41,284 nucleotides of DNA, from positions 1 to 41,284 of the forward strand of contig CALAPY010000048.1 of assembly GCA_937891015.1 (NCBI GenBank), read 5' to 3'. The position numbers were made by a program, and so were the translations under genes. This document shows, in pieces, positions 16,959-24,011 of the stretch. The DNA is from UBA2108 sp002713215. GTDB lineage: Bacteria > Bacteroidota > Bacteroidia > Flavobacteriales_G > Salibacteraceae. The notes under the pieces are model-generated. The model saw only the letters and a list, made by a program, of their open reading frames with translations. It was not told the origin of the DNA and did no database searches. Within the stretch, counting starts at the first letter, position 1, and each line of letters begins with the position of its first letter.

Positions 16959-16967
16959 ACGGCCTTT

Positions 16968-17175
16968 GCAGCATGAAAGATTCCCGACTCCGCTACGCTG
17001 CTAGGGAATGCGTTAAGCAGTATAATTGTAGTTGTCATTCTGAGTGATTTAGAAGAAATTGCATCGAAGAGTGAACAACGAACTGAATACACTTGGTCTA
17101 TAAAATTTTGTCTATCCTTCGATACATTTTTTCTTCCGATTATAATCGGAAGAAAAAACACTTAGGATGACAAAA
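16968..17175. repeat. Palindromic MITE/REP-like element D
   Basis: The core arms are TTGTCATTCTGAGTG (17032-17046) and CACTTAGGATGACAA (17159-17173), 13 of 15 paired. Inside is a perfect 32-base palindrome (17127-17158) centred on CTTCCGATTATAATCGGAAG; a near copy of that centre occurs in element C near 34.03 kb. A side hairpin ATTCCC/GGGAAT lies at 16980-17009. No ORF is seen. The element fills the whole gap between the zinc-finger stop and the ketosynthase stop (17177), ending within four bases of the latter. Confidence 0.65.
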
Positions 17176-17176
17176 A

Positions 17177-18466
17177 CTAATCAAGAAATTTCTTCCAAAC
17201 CACTACCGAATTTACATCGCCAAAACCAAAACCGGACTTCATTACAATGTTGATCTTATTATTTAAGTTGGTAACTGTAATACATTTGTTATTAACTATT
17301 TGTGAAATTTTTAAATTCAGATCATTACAATTCGCAGAAGCATGAGTAAAGCCGTTGTATAGTTGACTAACCACCGCAACGGATTCAATGCTTCCCGCAG
17401 CACTCAGGCAATGTCCGATTAACGATTTGGTGGATTGGACAAGGGGGAAATCATCACCTTTTCTATCCAACGCTTTTGACCAGTTTGTTATTTCGCGGGC
17501 ATCGTTCCTGGTAGCTGTCAAATGTCCATTGATTAAGTCAACGTCTTTAGCAACGACCCCAGCATTCACCATAGCGGATTGAATACAACGAATTACACCC
17601 TCGTCATTAGGCAGGGTCATACTTCCACCATTGATATGACCTCCTGCATTTAAAGCACCTCCCATTACTTCGGCATAAATGGTTGCGCCTCGTGCTCTGG
17701 CCGTCTCCAGCTCTTCCAAAACAAGCGCTCCTGCCCCACTTCCAGGTACAAAACCGGCAGCGGACTCGCTCATAGGTCGACTGGCCTCTTCAGGTCGGTC
17801 ATTCATTTTTCGGTTGAGTACACGTAAGGAATCAAATCCACCCCATACATAGGGACCATGATCATCGCAACTACCGGCAAGCATTCGATCAGCCTGCCCC
17901 GATTCAATTCTTTCGTAAGCCATAAGAATAGCCTCGTTTCCCGTACTACAGGCAGATGCATTGGTTGATACCAGGTTACCTAAACTCAATTCTCCAGCCA
18001 ATAAAGCGCTGATTCCGCTGGGCATGGTTTGTTCTACCATGGTACTGCCCAGGCGCTTTACTTTTCCCTCATCAACCTGATAAATACCTTCACGAATCCT
18101 GGATATGCCTGCTAGCCCGGAACCAAAAACACAGCCTGACTCCCAACGGGTTTCGTCGCTCTTAAAGGATAACCCGGCATGTTCCCAGGCTTCCTTTCCG
18201 GCAATAAGTCCATACAACAACCCAGTAGCCTTTATCTGTTTCATCTGAAGCGAGCTTAAGTACTTTTCAATGATGCCTTCAGTTAGCGGAGGAATTCCCC
18301 CAACCTGACAAGCGAAATTGAGATTTTTTAATTCCTGGATAAATCGAATGCCGGATTTGCTTTCCCGAAGTGCTTTCTCGAAATTGGAAAGGCCTACGGC
18401 ATTGGGCGCCACCACTCCCATTCCAGTAACAACCACCCGCCTACCTTGTCTATGGATGTCACTCAT
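17177..18466 (-). CDS. Beta-ketoacyl-ACP synthase (FabF/KAS II-like)
   Basis: 429 residues, thiolase fold. The N-terminus is VVVTGMGVVAPNAVG. The active-site Cys is Cys173 in SACSTGNEAI, and the decarboxylation histidines are His315 (NGHLTATRND) and His352 (KSLIGHCLSAAG) with Lys347. All four catalytic residues are present, so this is a condensing enzyme, not a chain-length factor. The segment after the first His is unusual: NGHLTAT rather than the standard NAHGTST. It would extend acyl chains on the locus ACP with malonyl units. The ATG overlaps the dehydratase stop by 8 bases. It is the last gene of the first block of the locus, and element D follows directly. Confidence 0.9.
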   Translation of the reverse strand: MSDIHRQGRRVVVTGMGVVAPNAVGLSNFEKALRESKSGIRFIQELKNLNFACQVGGIPPLTEGIIEKYLSSLQMKQIKATGLLYGLIAGKEAWEHAGLSFKSDETRWESGCVFGSGLAGISRIREGIYQVDEGKVKRLGSTMVEQTMPSGISALLAGELSLGNLVSTNASACSTGNEAILMAYERIESGQADRMLAGSCDDHGPYVWGGFDSLRVLNRKMNDRPEEASRPMSESAAGFVPGSGAGALVLEELETARARGATIYAEVMGGALNAGGHINGGSMTLPNDEGVIRCIQSAMVNAGVVAKDVDLINGHLTATRNDAREITNWSKALDRKGDDFPLVQSTKSLIGHCLSAAGSIESVAVVSQLYNGFTHASANCNDLNLKISQIVNNKCITVTNLNNKINIVMKSGFGFGDVNSVVVWKKFLD

Positions 18467-18905
18467 CTTTTAAGCGATATCCTGCAAGTTTGCCCTTGGC
18501 AGCCTGCGTACCATCTTCCTTGAGCAATTCTACTTCACAGCGCAGTACATTCATTCTCCAAAGTCGTTTGGTTGCAACCACCTTTACTCTTTCACCTGGC
18601 ATAACCATGTTCGAGAATTTAACATCAGACGCGGTAAACGCAAAGCGAATAGGCGCATCAATATTTTCAACACCAATAAGATGGATTCCCAGCGCTACCA
18701 TGCCAATCTGCGCCATACACTCAGTAAGTAAAACTCCTGGTGTTAATGGAAAACCAGGGAAATGCCCCATGTAAAAATCCGAGTCTTCTTTAAACGTATA
18801 ATAACCAACAATTCCCTCATTGTTCACCGATTCAATTTCGTCAATAAACCGAAACGGTTCAGCGTAGGGCATCAATTCCAAAATTCTTTCTCTATGATCC
18901 GACAT
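18459..18905 (-). CDS. FabZ-like 3-hydroxyacyl-ACP dehydratase
   Basis: 148 residues from the ATG at 18905. I chose this start because GGAGGAGAAGG lies directly upstream; an ATG at 18920 would add five residues. It is a single hotdog fold. The signature MGHFPGFPLTPGVLLTECMAQ carries the catalytic His48 and Glu62, as in FabZ (GHFPxxPxxPGVLxxEAMAQ). It removes water from 3-hydroxyacyl-ACP to give the trans-2-enoyl form. It overlaps the reductase stop (18892) and the ketosynthase start (18466), so the three are translated together. The presence of Glu rather than Asp in the second motif favours FabZ over FabA. Confidence 0.88.
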   Translation of the reverse strand: MSDHRERILELMPYAEPFRFIDEIESVNNEGIVGYYTFKEDSDFYMGHFPGFPLTPGVLLTECMAQIGMVALGIHLIGVENIDAPIRFAFTASDVKFSNMVMPGERVKVVATKRLWRMNVLRCEVELLKEDGTQAAKGKLAGYRLKDE

Positions 18906-19683
18906 ATCCTTCTCCTCCATCTACATTAATAATTGAGCCGGTAATCCAGCTTGACTCGGATAAACTTAATAAATAAATAGCATTTGCCACATCTTCTCCC
19001 AGCGTTAGTCGTCCATTGGGGTTGCTTTTTAATGCCTGGTTTTTGATTAAATCGCTGGCGGGAATTGCATTTAGTGCCTTGCTATCCATTACTCCTGCAC
19101 GAATGACATTGCAACGGATTCTTTTAGGGACCAATTCAATCGCCAGATCCTGAGTTAATTTAATTAATGAGGCCTTGGTAGCCCCAACAATTCCATACTG
19201 CGGAATGTATCGTTGACTTCCAGCACTATCGATAGCGATTACTGAGGCATTCTCTACAAATAAATCATGGTCCAACCCGGCGTTGACCCAATCTACCAGG
19301 CTATAGGCCATAGCATGTTGAGTAATTTGGTAATCTTCCAAAGATGCCCGGTTCTCTCCGGTTAAGTTCTTTAAGGTTCCCTTAGCAATAGCATGAACCA
19401 GCGCAACAACCTGAACCGGGCCATTAGTCTTTAGTTCCTCTACAATGGAATTCCGAACGGATTCATTCAGTGCATCACTGTTGTAGGTTAATAACTTAAC
19501 TCCTGTCTGCTTGAGTTCAGAATGATGCTTTTCAAGCTCATTTATGGCCGATCTGCGTTCCCGGTATACCAGACACAAGTTAATTCCTGCCAAAGCCAAT
19601 TTGGTGGCTGTAGCGCGTCCTACTTCTCCACTTGCTCCCAATATGATTGCCCACTTTCCTTTTAAATTTGAATTTATTTCCAT
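18892..19683 (-). CDS. FabL-like enoyl-ACP reductase (SDR, Y-X6-K)
   Basis: 263 residues, Rossmann fold. The cofactor loop is LGASGEVGRATA (15-26). The active site reads SAGSQRYIPQYGIVGATKASL: Tyr163 and Lys170 are separated by six residues (Y-X6-K), the arrangement of the enoyl reductases FabI and FabL, whereas FabG ketoreductases have Y-X3-K. The following AIELVPKRIRCNVIRAGVMDSKAL and the C-terminal GSIINVDGGEGY fit FabL best. It should reduce trans-2-enoyl-ACP with NAD(P)H. The start codon overlaps the PKS stop by ten bases (ATGGAAATAA). No separate ketoreductase is encoded in the locus, so that step must come from elsewhere or be done by this enzyme. Confidence 0.78.
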   Translation of the reverse strand: MEINSNLKGKWAIILGASGEVGRATATKLALAGINLCLVYRERRSAINELEKHHSELKQTGVKLLTYNSDALNESVRNSIVEELKTNGPVQVVALVHAIAKGTLKNLTGENRASLEDYQITQHAMAYSLVDWVNAGLDHDLFVENASVIAIDSAGSQRYIPQYGIVGATKASLIKLTQDLAIELVPKRIRCNVIRAGVMDSKALNAIPASDLIKNQALKSNPNGRLTLGEDVANAIYLLSLSESSWITGSIINVDGGEGYVGS

Positions 19684-20726
19684 TCGAGGAGGATTTGTTG
19701 TGCTGAAAATCCAGGACCAAAGCTCAACATTAATCCCTTTTCTCCGGGCAATATTTTTTTATCCATAAATCGCTCAAGTACAAACAGTATCGTAGCACTA
19801 CTCATATTCCCGTACGCTCTTAATATTTCCTTGGTATCGTCAATGTTCTTACCCAGTGGCTGGAGCAATTCCTCGACTAACTGTACGATTCGCTTTCCTC
19901 CGGGATGAAACACAAAATGGTTAATGTTCTCAAAAGTCAACTCGTGCTCTTCCAGAAAGGGTTGTAATATCTCCAACAATCGAGCTTCTATTTTATTGGG
20001 GACCTCGACGTCCAAAACCATTTTAAGTCCCTGGTTGGTTAAATCAAAGCCCATCATACGTTCCTCGTTGTAAAAATGATACATGGAAGTATCTACTATG
20101 CTTGGCAAAACCTGATCGGAACTACCTAATATGGTACAAGAAGCTCCATCGCCAAATATTGCTGCAGACACCATATTGGCCATACTAAAATCGTTGTGCT
20201 GAAACGTACTGGTCGGCGATTCTATAGCAACAATAGCCGCCTTTTTACCCGGATTGGATTTCAACAAATCGTACCCATAGATCAGCGCAGATACTCCAGC
20301 GGCACATCCCATTTCAGTCACTGGCAATCGAACAACATCCTGGCGAAGGTTCAACTCGTTGATCAAATAAGCATCAACACTTGGAATCATAAACCCCGTA
20401 CAGCAAGTGGTTATCAGGTAATCGATCTCCTGTAAATCAATACCTGCCTTTTGCGTAGCATTTAGCAAAGCCTGTTTGCCCAATTCAATAGCTGCCTTAC
20501 GAAACCTTTCGTTTTTTTCTTCAAACGAAGTATTTGTAAAAACTTCCTCTATGGGCATTATGCTGTACCGATGCTCCACCTGAGAATACTTAAAAATTCG
20601 TTTTACCTTATCCACAAAGCGTTTGGGCCGATCAGTCAGCCAGGTATCCAGGTAAGGTAAGGCATCTGCCGTGGGGCGAGTAAATTCGGGTAACGCTTTA
20701 GCCGCTGATAGAATTTTTACGTCCAT
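19674..20726 (-). CDS. Type III polyketide synthase (chalcone/stilbene synthase superfamily)
   Basis: 350 residues, the normal size for the family. The catalytic triad is intact: Cys141 in TEMGCAAGVSAL, His274 in FVFHPGGKRIV and Asn307 in YGNMSSATILFVL. The C-terminal loop SFGPGFSAQQILLEW matches the family GFGPG motif. The enzyme takes an acyl starter, condenses it with malonyl-CoA units without a carrier protein of its own, and cyclises the chain to a resorcinol, pyrone or related ring. It is flanked by methyltransferases and, downstream, fatty-acid enzymes, and overlaps both neighbours by ten bases. The starter is probably a long acyl group supplied by the locus enzymes. The exact ring type cannot be read from the sequence. 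Confidence 0.93.
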   Translation of the reverse strand: MDVKILSAAKALPEFTRPTADALPYLDTWLTDRPKRFVDKVKRIFKYSQVEHRYSIMPIEEVFTNTSFEEKNERFRKAAIELGKQALLNATQKAGIDLQEIDYLITTCCTGFMIPSVDAYLINELNLRQDVVRLPVTEMGCAAGVSALIYGYDLLKSNPGKKAAIVAIESPTSTFQHNDFSMANMVSAAIFGDGASCTILGSSDQVLPSIVDTSMYHFYNEERMMGFDLTNQGLKMVLDVEVPNKIEARLLEILQPFLEEHELTFENINHFVFHPGGKRIVQLVEELLQPLGKNIDDTKEILRAYGNMSSATILFVLERFMDKKILPGEKGLMLSFGPGFSAQQILLEWK

Positions 20727-21412
20727 GAGTTGGCAATTTCAATTTGATAGCGAAAGGCCCACTTCCACTCTATTTTGTACAATCGGGAATCGACATTGGA
20801 AAGAATCTGCTCCCAATCGATTCGTTTAAACCCCCTTCTTATGGATATGGCACCATCGGTACGTGCCATAGCTCCCAAATTAAAGGCATAACCCAGCAGT
20901 TTAAACAGGTTAAGCGCTAACCAATGTCGGTGTAAGTCATTGATTATAAACACGGCATTTTTTGTTCGAAGCAATTCTATCATTCGGGTTAATTCGGAGT
21001 TTGAGAAGTGATGGCAAAACAAACTGGATAATACAATATTCAATTTACTGCTATCAAGCGATTGAATGTAATCAAAGACATCGATTTGCTTAAAGCTAAT
21101 ACTTCCTTCATATCCTGACCGGGCATAATTGACCACCGATGCATTTGCATCAATCCCAATCAATCTGGAATCCTTTCCAAGTCTTGATTCTAGCTGTTTT
21201 AACAACCAACCACTACCACAACCCAAGTCAGATATTGCCACTTCAGAATTAGTAGTAGATTGGTAGTGTTCCACTCTTTTTATAAGTGAGTTAAACCCAC
21301 CAAGCAATTGGTTGATTCTGTCAATTTCTTTTAATGTAGATATAAGCTTATCTCCACCTATTTCCAGGTCATCCATTAATTCTATTTCGTTGGAACGAAT
21401 GGCCCAATTCAT
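20717..21412 (-). CDS. Class I SAM-dependent methyltransferase (first of two paralogues)
   Basis: 231 residues. The SAM motif I is SDLGCGSGWLLKQL (61-74), with IGIDANASVVNYAR as motif II and LNIVLSSLFCHHFSN as motif III/IV. It ends with a substrate-binding region (RTDGAISIRRGF). It has the same layout as the next gene, with parallel segments (ELMDD vs EWLDS; RTDGAISIRRGF vs RQDGVKALKRAP), so the pair arose by tandem duplication. The likely role is O- or C-methylation of the polyketide ring. Its start overlaps the other methyltransferase by four bases (ATGA), and its stop overlaps the PKS start by ten. Streptomyces SrsB, which works with a type III PKS, is a functional precedent, not a demonstrated orthologue. 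Confidence 0.85.
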   Translation of the reverse strand: MNWAIRSNEIELMDDLEIGGDKLISTLKEIDRINQLLGGFNSLIKRVEHYQSTTNSEVAISDLGCGSGWLLKQLESRLGKDSRLIGIDANASVVNYARSGYEGSISFKQIDVFDYIQSLDSSKLNIVLSSLFCHHFSNSELTRMIELLRTKNAVFIINDLHRHWLALNLFKLLGYAFNLGAMARTDGAISIRRGFKRIDWEQILSNVDSRLYKIEWKWAFRYQIEIANSWT

Positions 21413-22128
21413 AATTGACCCGAAATTATAGTTCTAAAAAACGGAACTTTTCTCACTTCAATAGAATGGAAGCTTGAAAATAGCTGTTTGAATTGTTCCA
21501 ATTTTGGAGCTCGCTTAAGTGCCTTAACCCCGTCTTGTCTTACCTCATTTTCGAAATTCAAAATGCGGGAAAACAGTTGAAACAACCCAATGGATAACTT
21601 ACTTTGATAGAGTTCGCTAAAGAACAGCGCGAACGCTATTTTATTCTTATTCAGTAACAGGAAATTTTTAAGTTGAGAACCGTTGAGGTGATATATAAAA
21701 TGGCTGGAAATTAAAAAATCAGTTGTTGGTATTTCAAAATTCTCATCAATAGCAGTACAAATCATATGATTGTCGTATTGCGACAGTTTACCTCTTGCTA
21801 AATCTATAGCTTCAGGATTGACGTCAACTCCAATTAATACCGGAATATATCCTCTATTTATCAGCAAATCGCCAACCTTTTTTAAAATGTAACCCGACCC
21901 ACAACCTAAATCCGTTACGCGAATCGTTCTCCCCTTTTCAATGGAATTATTATCCAAAAAATCATCGATAGACTTCTTCATTTGAGATTCATTTCCAAGG
22001 TATTTGTTGATCACATCCAATTGAGAGATTACCTTTCTGTACTGCTCTCCTTTGGCCTGGTTTGAATCCAGCCACTCTATGTCTGTAATGTCAAACTGCA
22101 TTGCTGACATATTCTTGCGGTTTTCCAT
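21409..22128 (-). CDS. Class I SAM-dependent methyltransferase (second of two paralogues)
   Basis: 239 residues from the ATG at 22128. Alignment with the sister gene suggests that the ATG at 22110 or 22101 may be the true start, since the first residues have no counterpart. Motif I is VTDLGCGSGYILKKV (71-85), followed by IGVDVNPEAIDLARG and TDFLISSHFIYHLNG. The C-terminal part diverges from the sister most strongly, as expected if the two methylate different positions. It overlaps the FAD oxidoreductase by up to 38 bases and the sister gene by four. The role is inferred from the locus: modification of the type III PKS product. Confidence 0.83.
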   Translation of the reverse strand: MENRKNMSAMQFDITDIEWLDSNQAKGEQYRKVISQLDVINKYLGNESQMKKSIDDFLDNNSIEKGRTIRVTDLGCGSGYILKKVGDLLINRGYIPVLIGVDVNPEAIDLARGKLSQYDNHMICTAIDENFEIPTTDFLISSHFIYHLNGSQLKNFLLLNKNKIAFALFFSELYQSKLSIGLFQLFSRILNFENEVRQDGVKALKRAPKLEQFKQLFSSFHSIEVRKVPFFRTIISGQL

Positions 22129-23221
22129 GAGTTAATCGAATCAACTTCCTACCCAGGGTTTTGTTTTTTAAAGCTCCAACGGCAATCTTTCTTCCCCAGG
22201 AATGCTCAAACAGGGATTGATAAAACCGGCTGGATATCATTCTCAGTCCAAAACTCTTTTCCCAGGATTTACTGTACTGATTTTCCATTTGTTTTCGGGT
22301 AATTCTCCCGCTTAAAAAACGTTCTGAGACCTCCGATAACAAAAGCGCGCTATTTATAGCCATACTCATTCCGTTTCCGCTCAATGGGTGGATTACTCCC
22401 CCTGCATCACCTGCATGAAACACTCCGTTAGAAACCCTGTTGCGATGTCCGAAATCGATTTGACTAATGGTAAGCGTTTTTTTCAACATGGGTTCGCCCT
22501 TATCCAGTAGTTCCTTTAAGTAGGGGTTTTTCCCAACAACCATTTTCTGGTAAGCTTCAATGGAACCCGATTTTTTAAGGTCGACGGTTTTTCCAAGGTA
22601 GCAGAAGTTCACTAAATTGCTTTCTACCATTGACATACCCCCATACCCACCAGGGAACATGTGGAGCTGTACTTCATTGGGGTTAAAAGGAAAGCGGTAA
22701 TGGTTTTTAGCGGCAAAATATCCCGACCGATTCAATGAAATTACCTGTAAGCCCGATCGTTTACCAAAAGCACCGATCACCAGTTTAGACGTAATTGTAT
22801 TTCCATGTTGGGCATGAACGATGTGCCCGGCATCACCATCAAGTTGGCTCACTTCCGTAACCTTGGTTTTGCAATTAACTGTTACCCCCAACTTAAGCAA
22901 TTGCTCGTACAGTACATTTTCAAGTTTGTACCTGCTTAACCCAATACCAGGCTGGGGAAGATTTAACCGGGCTTTAGATCCAGTAGTGGTAGAAAGCGTA
23001 AATTGTTCAATCTTTATTGGGGACAGATCGCGTAAAACTACTCCCATCTTATCCAACGCAAATTCGGATTCAAAGGAAACGAACTCACCACATACTTTAT
23101 GCCTGGGGTAAGTTCCTTTTTCAAGTAAATTCACAGAAAAACCCATTTTGGCAAGTAGCCCTGCAGAGACCATTCCTGCTAATCCTCCTCCTATTACAAC
23201 TACGTCAAAAGATGTATTCAT
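22091..23221 (-). CDS. FAD-dependent oxidoreductase (geranylgeranyl-reductase/monooxygenase-like)
   Basis: 376 residues. The FAD-binding Rossmann motif VVVIGGGLAGMVSAGLLAK is at 7-25, then LLEKGTYPRHKVCGEFVS with the P-R-x-K-x-C-G segment typical of the geranylgeranyl-reductase-like flavoproteins. The second FAD motif VFHAGDAGGVIHPLSGNGM includes Gly271-Asp272. The family includes both monooxygenases and double-bond reductases. In type III PKS loci such enzymes hydroxylate the ring toward a quinone (SrsC is the Streptomyces precedent), but reduction of a polyene or isoprenoid is also possible. It is the first gene of the locus and is divergent from the VanX-like gene, so the locus promoter should lie in 23222-23309. 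Confidence 0.85.
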   Translation of the reverse strand: MNTSFDVVVIGGGLAGMVSAGLLAKMGFSVNLLEKGTYPRHKVCGEFVSFESEFALDKMGVVLRDLSPIKIEQFTLSTTTGSKARLNLPQPGIGLSRYKLENVLYEQLLKLGVTVNCKTKVTEVSQLDGDAGHIVHAQHGNTITSKLVIGAFGKRSGLQVISLNRSGYFAAKNHYRFPFNPNEVQLHMFPGGYGGMSMVESNLVNFCYLGKTVDLKKSGSIEAYQKMVVGKNPYLKELLDKGEPMLKKTLTISQIDFGHRNRVSNGVFHAGDAGGVIHPLSGNGMSMAINSALLLSEVSERFLSGRITRKQMENQYSKSWEKSFGLRMISSRFYQSLFEHSWGRKIAVGALKNKTLGRKLIRLTHGKPQEYVSNAV

Positions 23222-23309
23222 ATTTGCAGGTGTAAATCTAAACTTCCCTTAGCAATTTGCCGCAGAATAATTCTAGCTTTTTGTTGTATGTCAATTAAAA
23301 AACAGATGA

Positions 23310-24011
23310 ATGGAATTTAAGTTAAAATTGGTTTTAATCGGAATTACCCTTTTATGCTTTGCCTGTGTTCCTGCAGAGAAAAAGCCAAAATATGGACTTT
23401 CACCAACCAACGATTTAGAAACCTACAACAGCAAGGTTGCTGAAAACAGAGAAAACGAATTGATTGACTTAGAACAGTTTATCCCTGGAATAAAGCTGGA
23501 TATTCGTTATGCTACGGACAACAATTTTGTTGAAGAACCGGTTTATCAGTTGGCTAGGGCTTATGCCCGAAAACCAGTAGCGGAAGCATTAAGCAACGCA
23601 CAAGAGGAATTTGAATCTATGGGACTTTCAATTAAAGTGTTTGATGCTTATCGCCCTTATTCCATTACCGTTAAGTTCTACAAATTGTACAAAGACACCA
23701 CCTATGTTGCTTCTCCTTATTCGGGATCGAGGCACAACCGTGGAGCTGCCATAGATTTAACCCTATTTGATTTAAACAGCGGTAAAGACTTAAATATGGG
23801 AACAGAATACGATGATTTTACTGAACTGGCTCATCCTGCTAATATGAACCTCGATTCTATGGTTTTAAAAAATCGGGAGTTGCTAATTTCAACTATGAAC
23901 AAGCACGGGTTTGCGGTCTACCCATCAGAATGGTGGCATTTTGACTACAAGGGATGGGAAAAATTTGAATTGCTGGACTTAAGTTTTGAAAAGTTGGAGA
24001 CTAATCAGTAA
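23310..24011 (+). CDS. D-alanyl-D-alanine dipeptidase (VanX/DdpX-like), probable lipoprotein
   Basis: 233 residues. The N-terminus looks like a lipoprotein signal (LVLIGITLLCFAC, Cys19), although the lipobox is not ideal. The M15 zinc-peptidase motifs are clear: DAYRP (Arg115), SRHNRGAAID with zinc ligands His142 and Asp149, and EWWH with catalytic Glu207 and zinc ligand His210. These are the VanX SxHxxGxAxD and ExxWH motifs. It cleaves D-Ala-D-Ala in the periplasm, most likely for peptidoglycan turnover or nutrition rather than vancomycin resistance, since no VanA/VanH partners are present. It is divergent from the PKS locus, and its stop overlaps the convergent PAS-kinase gene by 11 bases. 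Confidence 0.88.
   Translation: MEFKLKLVLIGITLLCFACVPAEKKPKYGLSPTNDLETYNSKVAENRENELIDLEQFIPGIKLDIRYATDNNFVEEPVYQLARAYARKPVAEALSNAQEEFESMGLSIKVFDAYRPYSITVKFYKLYKDTTYVASPYSGSRHNRGAAIDLTLFDLNSGKDLNMGTEYDDFTELAHPANMNLDSMVLKNRELLISTMNKHGFAVYPSEWWHFDYKGWEKFELLDLSFEKLETNQ

Noticed and set aside
17127..17158. The 32-base palindrome in element D as an intrinsic terminator
   Set aside because: T residues precede and A residues follow the stem, the reverse of a terminator; it fits better as the core of a repeat.
23310..24011. VanX-like gene as a vancomycin-resistance cluster
   Set aside because: No VanA/D-type ligase, VanH dehydrogenase or VanRS pair is present; lone VanX/DdpX-like dipeptidases are common.
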